Positions 9,127-18,031 of a DNA stretch of 64,000 bases are shown piece after piece. The stretch comes from Gammaproteobacteria bacterium (GTDB lineage Bacteria; Pseudomonadota; Gammaproteobacteria; Pseudomonadales; Halieaceae): NCBI GenBank assembly GCA_024644535.1, contig JAHEKX010000013.1:18913-82912 (forward strand). The letters run 5' to 3'. Both the position numbers and the translations under genes were made by a program. How positions within the stretch are numbered: position 1 is the first letter of the stretch; each line of letters opens with the position of its first letter. A model generated the notes under the pieces. That model worked only from the letters and a program-made list of their open reading frames with translations. It was not told where the DNA came from and ran no database searches.

Positions 9127-10031
9127 TGGATTTGATGCTAAACAAAGATCAGGCGGCTGTGCAGGAGGCGATCGAAGCGATAGCTCTCGACTTTTCGTCG
9201 AGCCCCTCAGACTTTCATGGTTTCGCGTTGGTATCGCCTGAACTAGACAAGGTACTACTTGAAAACGGTTTTTTCGAAATCGCCACGATACCTGAGCTAG
9301 GCCCTGTTTCCGCTGCGGTAACCGTTGAGCGACTGGCTCGACTACCCTACACCGCAGAGACGGCGCTCTCGATGATGCTTTCTCATGTGTTGGGCGAGGT
9401 TGAGCGGCCCATCGCAGTAGTTGATGGCTTGCGGCCTGGTCGATTTGTGCGCGAAGCAAAGACTGTCATAGTTGTAGATGACGATCGTATTGGGCTATGC
9501 CATCCCGGTCCCTCTGAGGTTGAAGATAGGCCAGATGCCTTATATGCCTACCCTATGGCGAATTTAGTCTCTTTAGACGGTGTTTATTGGCTATCCGATG
9601 CTGAGAGAGACCGCATTAAAACATGGCTGCGGATTGCTTTAGCTAATGAAATGGCAGGCCTTTTGCAAGGCGCTATTGATGCCACGGTCGCACATCTTAG
9701 TATCAGAAAACAGTTTGGTCGTCCGCTTGGCGCATTTCAAGCACTCAGACATCGATTAGCGGAATGCACGGTATTGTCTGAGGGGGTCCGTTGGTTGGCG
9801 GTCAAAGCCGCTTGGTCCGGCGATGCAGGTGATGCTGCTCTGGCGGCTTATCACGCTCAAGATGCCGCAACTCGCGTTATTTACGACGTACACCAGATGT
9901 CCGGCGCTATGGGTATGACTCTCGAAATGGATTTACATTTGTGGACCTACCGTATGAAAGCGCTGCTGTCTGAGCTTGGTGGTCGGGGCGGTCAGGCTCA
10001 GGCGGTTGGTCAGCATGTGTTTGGAGTGTGA
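9126..10031 (+). CDS. Acyl-CoA dehydrogenase, small subunit type
   Basis: A 301-residue acyl-CoA dehydrogenase homologue, shorter than the usual 380 residues and weakly conserved in the N-terminal half. The C-terminal helical domain is recognisable (SIRKQFGRPLGAFQALRHRL, then MSGAMGMTLEMDLHLW). It lacks the EPGAGSD-type flavin motif, which fits a partner subunit that contributes only part of the active site. The one-base stop/start overlap with the preceding large subunit supports a heteromeric enzyme. The thioesterase gene follows within four bases. Confidence 0.8.
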   Translation: MDLMLNKDQAAVQEAIEAIALDFSSSPSDFHGFALVSPELDKVLLENGFFEIATIPELGPVSAAVTVERLARLPYTAETALSMMLSHVLGEVERPIAVVDGLRPGRFVREAKTVIVVDDDRIGLCHPGPSEVEDRPDALYAYPMANLVSLDGVYWLSDAERDRIKTWLRIALANEMAGLLQGAIDATVAHLSIRKQFGRPLGAFQALRHRLAECTVLSEGVRWLAVKAAWSGDAGDAALAAYHAQDAATRVIYDVHQMSGAMGMTLEMDLHLWTYRMKALLSELGGRGGQAQAVGQHVFGV

Positions 10032-10034
10032 AAC

Positions 10035-10472
10035 TTGACTGACTTGGTTACTCCTGAGCGTTTGTTAAGCGCGGGCTGGGTCAAGCGAGAGAGCCAGGGC
10101 TTCAACGAATCTGTCGGGCCTTTCTACGAGTACCTTCAAGGTGATCAGATCACTCTTGGTATTTTCGTTGAAGAGCGCCACACGAATCTACACATTGGCA
10201 CTTTGCATGGTGGAGCGCTCATGTCACTAGCCGATGTGGGTCTTGGCGCTGGTATCCGGCCAGTGCACGGAGACTTGTGTTACCGCTGTGTCACCGCCTC
10301 ACTAAACGTCCAATTTTTGGCCGTCGCCCGAGTTGGCGACTTTATCTCGGTTACACCCGAAATACTGCGATCTTCCAAGCAGATGTTGTTCATCCGAGGT
10401 CTTCTCAAAGTCGGTGATAAGGCTGTTGCCTCCGCTGAGGGGATTTGGAAAGTTATGGAAAATAGAAGTTGA
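10035..10472 (+). CDS. PaaI-type hotdog thioesterase
   Basis: A 145-residue hotdog-fold protein with the PaaI/4HBT segment HIGTLHGGALMSLAD, in which the HGG turn marks the active site. Such enzymes hydrolyse acyl-CoA thioesters and often rescue CoA from dead-end intermediates. The start is a TTG at 10035 with GGAG eight bases upstream, four bases after the small dehydrogenase gene; no better in-frame start exists. It is the last gene of the co-directional block that begins at the fused dehydrogenase. Confidence 0.75.
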   Translation: MTDLVTPERLLSAGWVKRESQGFNESVGPFYEYLQGDQITLGIFVEERHTNLHIGTLHGGALMSLADVGLGAGIRPVHGDLCYRCVTASLNVQFLAVARVGDFISVTPEILRSSKQMLFIRGLLKVGDKAVASAEGIWKVMENRS

Positions 10473-10482
10473 TGAGTTGCAA

Positions 10483-10507
10483 TGCTCTTTATCAATCTTA
10501 AAGAGCA
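10483..10507. terminator. Bidirectional terminator hairpin
   Basis: A perfect 9-bp stem, TGCTCTTTA at 10483-10491 with TAAAGAGCA at 10499-10507, closes a 7-base loop. It lies between the convergent thioesterase (plus) and nitronate-monooxygenase-like (minus) genes. The A/T-rich top of the stem and a T5 run at 10520-10524 on the plus side support a terminator. Confidence 0.65.
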
Positions 10508-10528
10508 CGCTTCCCGAATTTTTCAGTC

Positions 10529-11521
<993 letters not shown>

Positions 11522-11645
11522 TCATAGTTTGTGACGTTATGCTGAGGCGTATTCGCCTGCGATTGCTTGGGGGCACCCTTGCCTTAGTGAAGCTAAGGAA
11601 TGCAAAAAATGACGTATCATCGTAGTCGTTATTGCCCTTTATATC

Positions 11646-11660
11646 TACAACACTGTTGTA
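11646..11660. promoter_or_regulatory. Candidate operator, 15-bp palindrome TACAACACTGTTGTA
   Basis: The two arms TACAACA and TGTTGTA are perfect inverted repeats around one central C. The site lies 74 bases before the acrylyl-CoA-reductase-like start, in a divergent intergenic region. Closely similar sequences occur at 13628-13640 and 41197-41209, each 55-75 bases before a catabolic gene. The symmetry and size fit a TetR-type repressor site. Confidence 0.6.
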
Positions 11661-11733
11661 TAGTACTGGAATTTTTTTCGGGTAGACGTTACGATGAACT
11701 CGTCTATTAATACTGATTTAAATTGGAGCAAAT

Positions 11734-12720
11734 ATGTTTTCTGGTATCGTTATTGACAAAGATGAGAGTGGGCAGCAATCCGTTGCAATCAAGCAGCTGG
11801 ATGAGTCTCAGTTGCCTGAAGGTGACGTCACCGTAGACGTCGAGTATTCGACGATTAATTTCAAGGATGGGCTTGCAATTACTGGAAGCTCCCCGGTGGT
11901 CCGTAAGTTCCCTATGGTCCCAGGTATCGATCTGGCCGGTGTGGTTAGTGACTCCACAAATCCTGAATTCTCAGTAGGCGACAGAGTTGTGTTGAACGGC
12001 TGGGGTGTTGGCGAGGGACATTGGGGTGGATTGGCACAAAAAGCTCGCTTGTCGGCAAGTATGCTGATTCCGCTGCCTAGTGTTTTTAGTGCTCGTCAAG
12101 CAATGGCCATTGGTACTGCGGGTTATACCGCCGCGTTGTGTGTTGACGCCTTGATCAATCATGGTGTGAAGCCAGAAGATGGCGAAATTTTGGTGACAGG
12201 TGCCACTGGGGGAGTGGGTAGCTTTGCCGTTACGCTTCTGGCTAAGGCCGGATTTACCGTCGTTGCAGCAACGGGCAAAGCGGCAGAATCAGAATACTTG
12301 CAAAGCCTTGGGGCCACGGAAGTAATTGATCGCACCTCTTTGTCAGAAAAGGGTAAACCACTACAACGAGAGCGCTGGGCAGGCGTTGTGGACTCAGTGG
12401 GAAGCCACACTCTCGTGAATGCGTGTGCTCAGACCAAATACCGCGGCGCTGTTGCCGCTTGTGGCCTGGCTCAGGGCGCGGATTTTCCGGCCACTGTCAT
12501 GCCCTTTATCCTGCGCGGAGTTGCGTTACTCGGTGTAGACAGTGTGATGGCGCCAAAAAAGCCGCGGTTAGCCGCGTGGGAGCGTCTGGCTCGAGATCTT
12601 GACCCGGTCACCTTGGACTTAATTGAAAACGAGGTGTCTTTAGAACAGGCAATTGGCGTGGCAAGCGATATTTTAGCGGGTACGATTCGCGGACGAGTCG
12701 TGGTCAACGTTAATGAATGA
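11734..12720 (+). CDS. Zinc-free MDR oxidoreductase, acrylyl-CoA reductase (AcuI/YhdH)-like
   Basis: A 328-residue medium-chain dehydrogenase/reductase with the AcuI/YhdH pattern: YSTINFKDGLAITG near residue 40-55, PGIDLAGVV, and the NADP-binding GATGGVGSFAV around 155-165. The zinc ligands of alcohol dehydrogenases are absent. AcuI reduces acryloyl-CoA to propionyl-CoA, a role that would fit disposal of short unsaturated acyl-CoAs here. ATG at 11734 follows GGAG by seven bases. The next gene starts inside its last codons. The precise enoyl substrate is inference. Confidence 0.8.
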   Translation: MFSGIVIDKDESGQQSVAIKQLDESQLPEGDVTVDVEYSTINFKDGLAITGSSPVVRKFPMVPGIDLAGVVSDSTNPEFSVGDRVVLNGWGVGEGHWGGLAQKARLSASMLIPLPSVFSARQAMAIGTAGYTAALCVDALINHGVKPEDGEILVTGATGGVGSFAVTLLAKAGFTVVAATGKAAESEYLQSLGATEVIDRTSLSEKGKPLQRERWAGVVDSVGSHTLVNACAQTKYRGAVAACGLAQGADFPATVMPFILRGVALLGVDSVMAPKKPRLAAWERLARDLDPVTLDLIENEVSLEQAIGVASDILAGTIRGRVVVNVNE

Positions 12721-13252
12721 TCCGACTCCGCGTCTGGCGGCCGTCGTCGACAAAACTGAGATTGTTGAGTGCATAGTGCGTCTCGCTCGCGGTGAAGATC
12801 GCCGCGACGAGGCTTTAATTAGTGCGAGCTTTGCAGATGACGCCATCATCGATATGGGTGTTTTTCGAGGAAGCTACGCCGAGTATATAGAATGGGTCGT
12901 ACCTGGCGATCCATCATTACCTGTGACCTCGCATGCGCTTGGGCAAAGTTATATTGAGCTTGATGACGAAGCGGCTCGTGTTGAGACTTATGTAACGTCA
13001 TATCACCGTGTCGATACTGGCGACGAGCACCGAGATACGGTTATCGGTGGCCGCTATCTAGATGTGTTGGCTAAAAGAGATGGTGTTTGGCTGATTGTAG
13101 AACGGACCTTATTATATGACTGGTTCCGCGATGACGGTGTCGCGGTAGATTGGTCTGAAGGTGTCATGGGCTTGCCGTTTATGGCGGATCATTACACGGG
13201 GCAAAGTTCTCCACAGGGTGACTACAGCGATCGCTTTTTTAGCAAAGGCTGA
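12713..13252 (+). CDS. SnoaL-like / NTF2-fold protein
   Basis: A 179-residue protein of the SnoaL-like polyketide-cyclase/NTF2 superfamily, with an N-terminal KTEIVECIVRLARGEDRRD helix, a DDAIIDMGVFRG strand and a C-terminal DGVWLIVERTLLYDWF strand. Members include dehydratases, ketosteroid isomerase-like enzymes and non-catalytic proteins, so the reaction cannot be fixed. Its start overlaps the preceding reductase gene by eight bases, implying co-translation. In a lipid or terpenoid catabolic region a role as isomerase or hydratase is plausible but unproven. Confidence 0.7.
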   Translation: MNDPTPRLAAVVDKTEIVECIVRLARGEDRRDEALISASFADDAIIDMGVFRGSYAEYIEWVVPGDPSLPVTSHALGQSYIELDDEAARVETYVTSYHRVDTGDEHRDTVIGGRYLDVLAKRDGVWLIVERTLLYDWFRDDGVAVDWSEGVMGLPFMADHYTGQSSPQGDYSDRFFSKG

Positions 13253-13272
13253 CAGGTTTCAGTTGTCTTCAT

Positions 13273-13289
13273 GCGAGCCCAAGGCTCGC
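13273..13289 (+). terminator. Hairpin downstream of SnoaL-like gene
   Basis: GCGAGCC at 13273-13279 pairs with GGCTCGC at 13283-13289 across a CAA loop, twenty bases past the stop codon. The stem is G/C rich, but only a broken pyrimidine tract follows, so termination is likely but not certain. Confidence 0.55.
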
Positions 13290-13627
13290 CTAGCTTTACC
13301 CTTTAACGTTAAGTGAAAAGTAAAGCCGTTAAGTACGGCGTCCCGCCCTCGTTGGGCCAGTGACGACTACAGGCCTATTTTTAGGTCGCCAAAATTCATA
13401 GCGGGTTTGGCTGCGCATGCCTTGGTGTGCTCGCTTTGGTTGATTTTTGTTCCGGCATCCGTTTCCCCTTCGTCGCCTCATCCTGGCACTTTCAATGCCG
13501 ACGCTCATGAAGCCGTCTTTGCCTGCATTTCTTACTTTGACTAGACGGCATGTAAAGTTGTCCGTACACATTAAATTTAGAGATAGCGCTTTGTAGCATC
13601 CAGCGGCTATCATTTTTGAATAATTGA

Positions 13628-13640
13628 ACAGCACTGTTGG
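13628..13640. promoter_or_regulatory. Candidate operator ACAGCACTGTTGG
   Basis: Matches the palindrome at 11647-11659 at 11 of 13 positions and keeps the following AT (CTGTTGGAT). It contains the perfect core AACAG-CA-CTGTT. It lies 67 bases before the beta-propeller gene, a position equivalent to the other two copies. Confidence 0.5.
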
Positions 13641-13706
13641 ATCAACTCTGAGGTTTTAGGGTGGTTGTGATCGGAGTGACTTGACTGACTCTTCGGAGGT
13701 AATTTC

Positions 13707-15296
13707 ATGCAAAAACAACGATTCGATAATTATAGCCAACCGGAATTGGCTTCGGATTGGCAACTTCATCGGCTAACTCAGCCCAGTCGTCTTCACGGTG
13801 CTAACGGTGTTAGAGCCGGCGCTGATGGGCGAGTTTACGTTGCCCAAGTGGCAGGCAGTCAGGTGAGCGCAGTTGACATTGATACCGGTTTGGTCGAGTT
13901 AATTAGCAAGATGGGTAGCGATATTGTCGCCCCAGATGATCTGGTATTTGACGACAATGGCAACATGTTTTTGACCGAGATTACGGAGGACCGGGTGTCT
14001 GTACTCGGGCGAGGTGGAGCGAGTAAAGTGTTGTTCGATGGACTGATTTGCGCCAACCCCATCACGCTTCACCAGGGTCATCTGATTACCGGAGAGTGCC
14101 GTCCCGGTGGAAGAATTATTGACATCGATCTTGTTGGCGGTGGTGTCCGCACTCTCGCCGAGAATGTGCCGATGCCAAACGCCTTTGAAGTAGGGCCCGA
14201 TGGGATGCTGTATGCGCCCATTATGGGGACCAATGAAATCTGGCGTTTTGATTTGAATACTGGACAGCACCAGGTTGTCGCGACTGACCTAGGTGTGCCG
14301 GACTCGGTTAAGTTTGATTCCTCTGGGAATATAATCTCGACTCAGGTGGCCAGTGGTCAAGTGCTTAGGATTGACCCTCGCACGGGTGCTACGACCCTTT
14401 TGGCGCAACTGTCGCCCGGACTCGATAACTGTACCTTTGTTGGGGATAGGCTGTTCGTCTCAAGTATTGATGGCTCGTTAACAGAGGTGCTTGAGGGCGG
14501 CGCAACCCGCCCTGTTGTTAAAAGTGGATTGCAGTGGCCCTTGGGTATAGCAGTTGACACAGACGATGAACTTTTTGTGGCCGATGGCGCTTTTACGTAC
14601 TTGCTGCGCGAAGGTGGGGAGCTCAGGCAGTCGGGCTTTTTATTCTTTCCAGGGTATCCAGGTTACACCCGGGGCGTGGTAGCGGAAGGTGATGGCGCAT
14701 GGCTTGTGACAACCTCCAATGGGCAGGTGGCCCGAACCTGGCCTAAGGAGATGCGAAGCGAAGAGTTGTGCAGCGGCTACGACCGCTTAATGGGTATTGC
14801 CACTACTCGAAGCGGCGCTGTGATATTTGCAGAGTATGGCACAGGTCGCGTGCACTATCTCAAGGACGGCTCGATCGAATGTATTGCGGAAGACTTTGCT
14901 GGCCCAACGGGAGTTGCTGAAGGGCCTGATGGCGAGCTTTACGTGTCCGAGCAGGATGCTGGTCGTGTGTCAGTAGTTCGCGGTGGGCGCATTGACTGCT
15001 TTGTCGACGGTTTGGTGCGGCCGCATGACATAAGCATCTCTCGCGGACACCTCTATATTGCTGATGCTGGGCAACACAGCGTTGAAAAAGTCGACATGAG
15101 TACCGGGAAACGCGAAACGATTGCCTGGCAATTGCCCATTGGTGCACCGCCGGGAATCACTCCAAAAATTATAGGCTCGGTCGGCGATATGGCTGGTCCA
15201 ATGCTCTCATTCACCGGGCTCGCAGTTTCAGAAAGTGGCGCCGTCTTCCTCGCAGGTGATACCGAGGGTAGCGTACTTAAACTACAACCTAATTAA
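13707..15296 (+). CDS. SMP-30/gluconolactonase-like beta-propeller protein, double length
   Basis: A 529-residue protein built from about nine or ten NHL/SGL-type repeats, each with a phrase such as DDLVFDDNGNMFLTE, FEVGPDGMLYAP, GIAVDTDDELFVADG and GVAEGPDGELYVSEQ. Usual SMP-30/gluconolactonase proteins have about 300 residues, so this is either an enlarged propeller or two propellers. There is no signal peptide, hence a cytoplasmic location. The ATG is preceded by a strong GGAGG. Family members hydrolyse lactones, and a lactone intermediate would fit the pathway, but the metal ligands cannot be assigned by eye. The ligase gene follows after 13 bases. Confidence 0.75.
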   Translation: MQKQRFDNYSQPELASDWQLHRLTQPSRLHGANGVRAGADGRVYVAQVAGSQVSAVDIDTGLVELISKMGSDIVAPDDLVFDDNGNMFLTEITEDRVSVLGRGGASKVLFDGLICANPITLHQGHLITGECRPGGRIIDIDLVGGGVRTLAENVPMPNAFEVGPDGMLYAPIMGTNEIWRFDLNTGQHQVVATDLGVPDSVKFDSSGNIISTQVASGQVLRIDPRTGATTLLAQLSPGLDNCTFVGDRLFVSSIDGSLTEVLEGGATRPVVKSGLQWPLGIAVDTDDELFVADGAFTYLLREGGELRQSGFLFFPGYPGYTRGVVAEGDGAWLVTTSNGQVARTWPKEMRSEELCSGYDRLMGIATTRSGAVIFAEYGTGRVHYLKDGSIECIAEDFAGPTGVAEGPDGELYVSEQDAGRVSVVRGGRIDCFVDGLVRPHDISISRGHLYIADAGQHSVEKVDMSTGKRETIAWQLPIGAPPGITPKIIGSVGDMAGPMLSFTGLAVSESGAVFLAGDTEGSVLKLQPN

Positions 15297-15309
15297 GTTA
15301 AGGCAAGCA

Positions 15310-16866
15310 ATGACCTTTTTGACAGAAATGACCTCTTATGCTGATGCGCAGCGATATGCGAATTCGGCAGCCCTTTGGGATTTGTTTGACGGCGATAAAA
15401 ACGATTTTAATATCGCATCCGAGTGCATCTTGAGACACGCTGATGGCTCGGGTCGTGCTGCGGTCAGAATTGCCCACAGCGATGGTAGCGATGAAATCTT
15501 GACCTTCGACCAGATTGCTGAAGGCGCAAAACGCTTCGCCAACTGGTTAGATCACAGAGGCGTTAAGCCCGGGCAGCGTATTGCATTTATGCTGGAGCCC
15601 TCGCTGGCTTATTACGTCAGCTTGTTCGGGGCTATGCTTACAGGGGCCATTAGCGTCCCCTTATTTACGCTGTTTGGTCCCGACGGGTTGCGTCTGCGGG
15701 TTGATGATTGCCAGCCGACCTTGTTTGTGACCAACGAAGAAAAGGCGCCGGTTGCTAGGGCGATTGAAGGTCTAAATGTTGTAGTCGCCAACGACGACTT
15801 TTTGTCGGAATTGGCAGCGTTTAGTGATGACTATAAGCCTGTGACCTCGGGCAGTGATTTAGCCGTGTTTCAATACACTTCGGGTACTACTCGCGAGCTG
15901 CCTGCGGCCGTCAAACATACGCACCGCTCGGTGGTGACTCTGACGTTTGCGTCGCTCTACGGGACAGGTATTCGTCCGGGTGATGAGTTTTTTTGCCCAT
16001 CATCGCCGGCTTGGGGGCATGGATTGTGGCACGGGACGCTAGCGCCCCTGGCGATGGGTGTGACTACGGGAACATTTGCCGGCCGATTTGATGCGGTTCG
16101 CCTGATGCGAGCTCTGCAAGATTTTGGTATTACCAACCTGTCGGCTGCAGCAACTCATTACCGCATGATGAAAAACTCAGAGGCTGCTGGGGATTTTAAT
16201 TTTTTTTTAGAAAAGATGTCGTTCACGGGTGAGCCAATTGACCCTGCTACTCTCGAGTTCATTGACGAGGTTTTTAAGATTCCTGCTTGCTCGATGTACG
16301 GAACGACTGAAATTGGTGTGGTACTGGTGAACTTCCCTGGTGCAGACGATTACCTCGTAAAACCCGGGTCGCTTGGAAAACCGATCCCAGGGCTGCGTCT
16401 TCAGGTCCAGCGTCCAGATGGAACGCCTACCGACCCCGAAGAAATAGGTGAACTCATGCTCTGGAAAAAGGGCGCATGGGAGACGACAAAAGATCGCGCG
16501 AAAGTCGACGAAGACGGATACTTTTATCACTGCGGTCGAGCCGATGATGTGATCATTTCGGCCGGTTGGACGATGAGTGCCGTCGAAATAGAAAACACCC
16601 TGTTAAAGCATGATGCTGTATTAGAAGCCGCTGTGATTGGTGTCCCGGATGAAATGCGTGGCCAGGTAGTGAAGGCCTTTATTGTTAGCAACACAGCATC
16701 CAATCCTGAACTTATACAGGAGCTACAAAACTTTACTCGCGAAAAACTGAGTCAACACGAATTTCCGCGTCTTGTTGAATTTGTGTCTGAGCTACCCAAA
16801 ACGCCTGCGGGCAAGGTTCATCGCAAGATATTGCGCGATCAAGAAGCCGCTAAATTATCGAGTTAA
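15310..16866 (+). CDS. AMP-forming acyl-CoA synthetase
   Basis: A 518-residue member of the ANL superfamily, which activates a carboxylic acid with ATP and CoA. The ATG at 15310 is preferred; an earlier in-frame start would overlap the propeller gene. The phosphate loop reads YTSGTTRELPAAVKHTH, with Arg and Glu where most enzymes have Gly and Lys/Arg. Downstream are MYGTTEIG, the GRADDVIISAGW hinge and the C-terminal PKTPAGKVHRKIL with the catalytic Lys. It probably supplies the CoA ester to the hydratase, CoA-transferase and dehydrogenases around it. Medium-chain or aromatic acid preference cannot be decided. Confidence 0.85.
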   Translation: MTFLTEMTSYADAQRYANSAALWDLFDGDKNDFNIASECILRHADGSGRAAVRIAHSDGSDEILTFDQIAEGAKRFANWLDHRGVKPGQRIAFMLEPSLAYYVSLFGAMLTGAISVPLFTLFGPDGLRLRVDDCQPTLFVTNEEKAPVARAIEGLNVVVANDDFLSELAAFSDDYKPVTSGSDLAVFQYTSGTTRELPAAVKHTHRSVVTLTFASLYGTGIRPGDEFFCPSSPAWGHGLWHGTLAPLAMGVTTGTFAGRFDAVRLMRALQDFGITNLSAAATHYRMMKNSEAAGDFNFFLEKMSFTGEPIDPATLEFIDEVFKIPACSMYGTTEIGVVLVNFPGADDYLVKPGSLGKPIPGLRLQVQRPDGTPTDPEEIGELMLWKKGAWETTKDRAKVDEDGYFYHCGRADDVIISAGWTMSAVEIENTLLKHDAVLEAAVIGVPDEMRGQVVKAFIVSNTASNPELIQELQNFTREKLSQHEFPRLVEFVSELPKTPAGKVHRKILRDQEAAKLSS

Positions 16867-16897
16867 TGCACAACTAATTACTAACTAGGAGAGAAAA

Positions 16898-18025
16898 ATG
16901 TCAACTAATAAGTTTCCAAAAATCACGGAAGAGGGGCTTGCAAGCTTGCGTGAGCGTATCGGTGTAAAGATTACGAACACGATTGAGCCTTGGAATTATG
17001 AGGCGACTCGCGATGCGATTCGTCACTATGCGCACGGTATTGGTGATGATAATCCGCTGTGGTGTGATCCAGAGTACGCCAAAAATACAAAGTACGGCGA
17101 TATCATCGCATTGCCTAGCTTTATGTTCTCAATGAGCCGAATTATCTCAGGTTATTGTGGGGGTCTTTCTGGCGTTCACGCAATGTGGGCGGGTGCTGAT
17201 TGGAACTGGCATAAACCTGTAAAGCGGAATGATGTCATTACAACCGAGGCATACTTAAAGGATTTGATTGAGCATCAGACTCGATTTGCAGGCCGGTCGT
17301 TCCAGCAAATCTATCACGTGGACTTTTATAACCAAGATGGTGATTTGGTTGCGGACGCAGATAGTTGGGTTTTCCGGACTGACCGTGACGAGGCCCGCGA
17401 ACGCGGTACCAAATACACTGACGTCAAGGGTCTGGTCGAGCAGCACAGCGATGAGCAGTTGGCTGAGTGGACTAAGCTGTACGCCAACGAAGAAGTTCGC
17501 GGTGCCACTCCTCGCTATTGGGAAGATGTGCAAGAGGGTGACGAGCTTCCTCGAATGATGAAGGGCCCGATGACCGTGACCGGATTTATCTGCTACGCCC
17601 AAGGCTGGGGCGGTCTGTATATCCGTGCGAATAAGCTTGCTTGGGCGATGCAGCAGAAACACCCTGGGACCGGGATTAAAAACCGTTTTAATGTGCCCGA
17701 CTGTCCAGAGCGTGTTCACTGGGATGAAGACTTCGCTCTGCAGGTGGGCGCTCCAGGAGCCTATGATTACGGTCCAGAGCGTTGCTCTTGGTTAACTCAT
17801 CAAGCGACCAACTGGATGGGTGATGATGGTTTTTTACGTGCGGCGAAAAGTGAGATCAGACGTCACAATCCCGATGGCGATGTAATCTTTATTGACGGAA
17901 CGGTCACTCGCAAATGGGTCGATGATGGCAAGCACCTCGTTGAGATCCGCCAGCGGGCCGAGACGCATCGAGGCGAACTGTCAGCTTCTGGGTACTGTAT
18001 CGTGGAGCTTCCTAGTCGGGGTTAG
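16898..18025 (+). CDS. Double-hotdog MaoC/FAS1-type dehydratase
   Basis: A 375-residue protein with two hotdog domains. The N-terminal half (about 20-165) has the MaoC-like RDAIRHYAHGIGDDNPLW segment; the C-terminal half (about 195-370) begins with the matching WEDVQEGDELPRMMKGPMT strand. Such proteins hydrate enoyl-CoA to 3-hydroxyacyl-CoA or do the reverse. The start at 16898 has AGGAGAG nine bases before it. It is six bases upstream of the CoA-transferase gene and likely cotranscribed with the ligase. Substrate size is unknown, though double hotdogs often take bulky acyl chains. Confidence 0.8.
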   Translation: MSTNKFPKITEEGLASLRERIGVKITNTIEPWNYEATRDAIRHYAHGIGDDNPLWCDPEYAKNTKYGDIIALPSFMFSMSRIISGYCGGLSGVHAMWAGADWNWHKPVKRNDVITTEAYLKDLIEHQTRFAGRSFQQIYHVDFYNQDGDLVADADSWVFRTDRDEARERGTKYTDVKGLVEQHSDEQLAEWTKLYANEEVRGATPRYWEDVQEGDELPRMMKGPMTVTGFICYAQGWGGLYIRANKLAWAMQQKHPGTGIKNRFNVPDCPERVHWDEDFALQVGAPGAYDYGPERCSWLTHQATNWMGDDGFLRAAKSEIRRHNPDGDVIFIDGTVTRKWVDDGKHLVEIRQRAETHRGELSASGYCIVELPSRG

Positions 18026-18031
18026 TCTTAT

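Larger units (their letters stand above)
13253..13706. other. 454-bp intergenic region with hairpin and operator-like site
   Basis: No supportable gene is present; a short reading frame on the minus strand lacks protein-like composition. The region contains a GCGAGCC/GGCTCGC hairpin directly after the SnoaL-like gene, and the palindrome AACAGCACTGTT near 13627-13638 before the propeller gene. The rest shows no clear repeats. Confidence 0.5.

Noticed and set aside
13329..13634. Open frame of 101 codons on the minus strand in the intergenic region
   Set aside because: Basic, low-complexity composition, no homology and no ribosome-binding site; it overlaps the hairpin and operator region.
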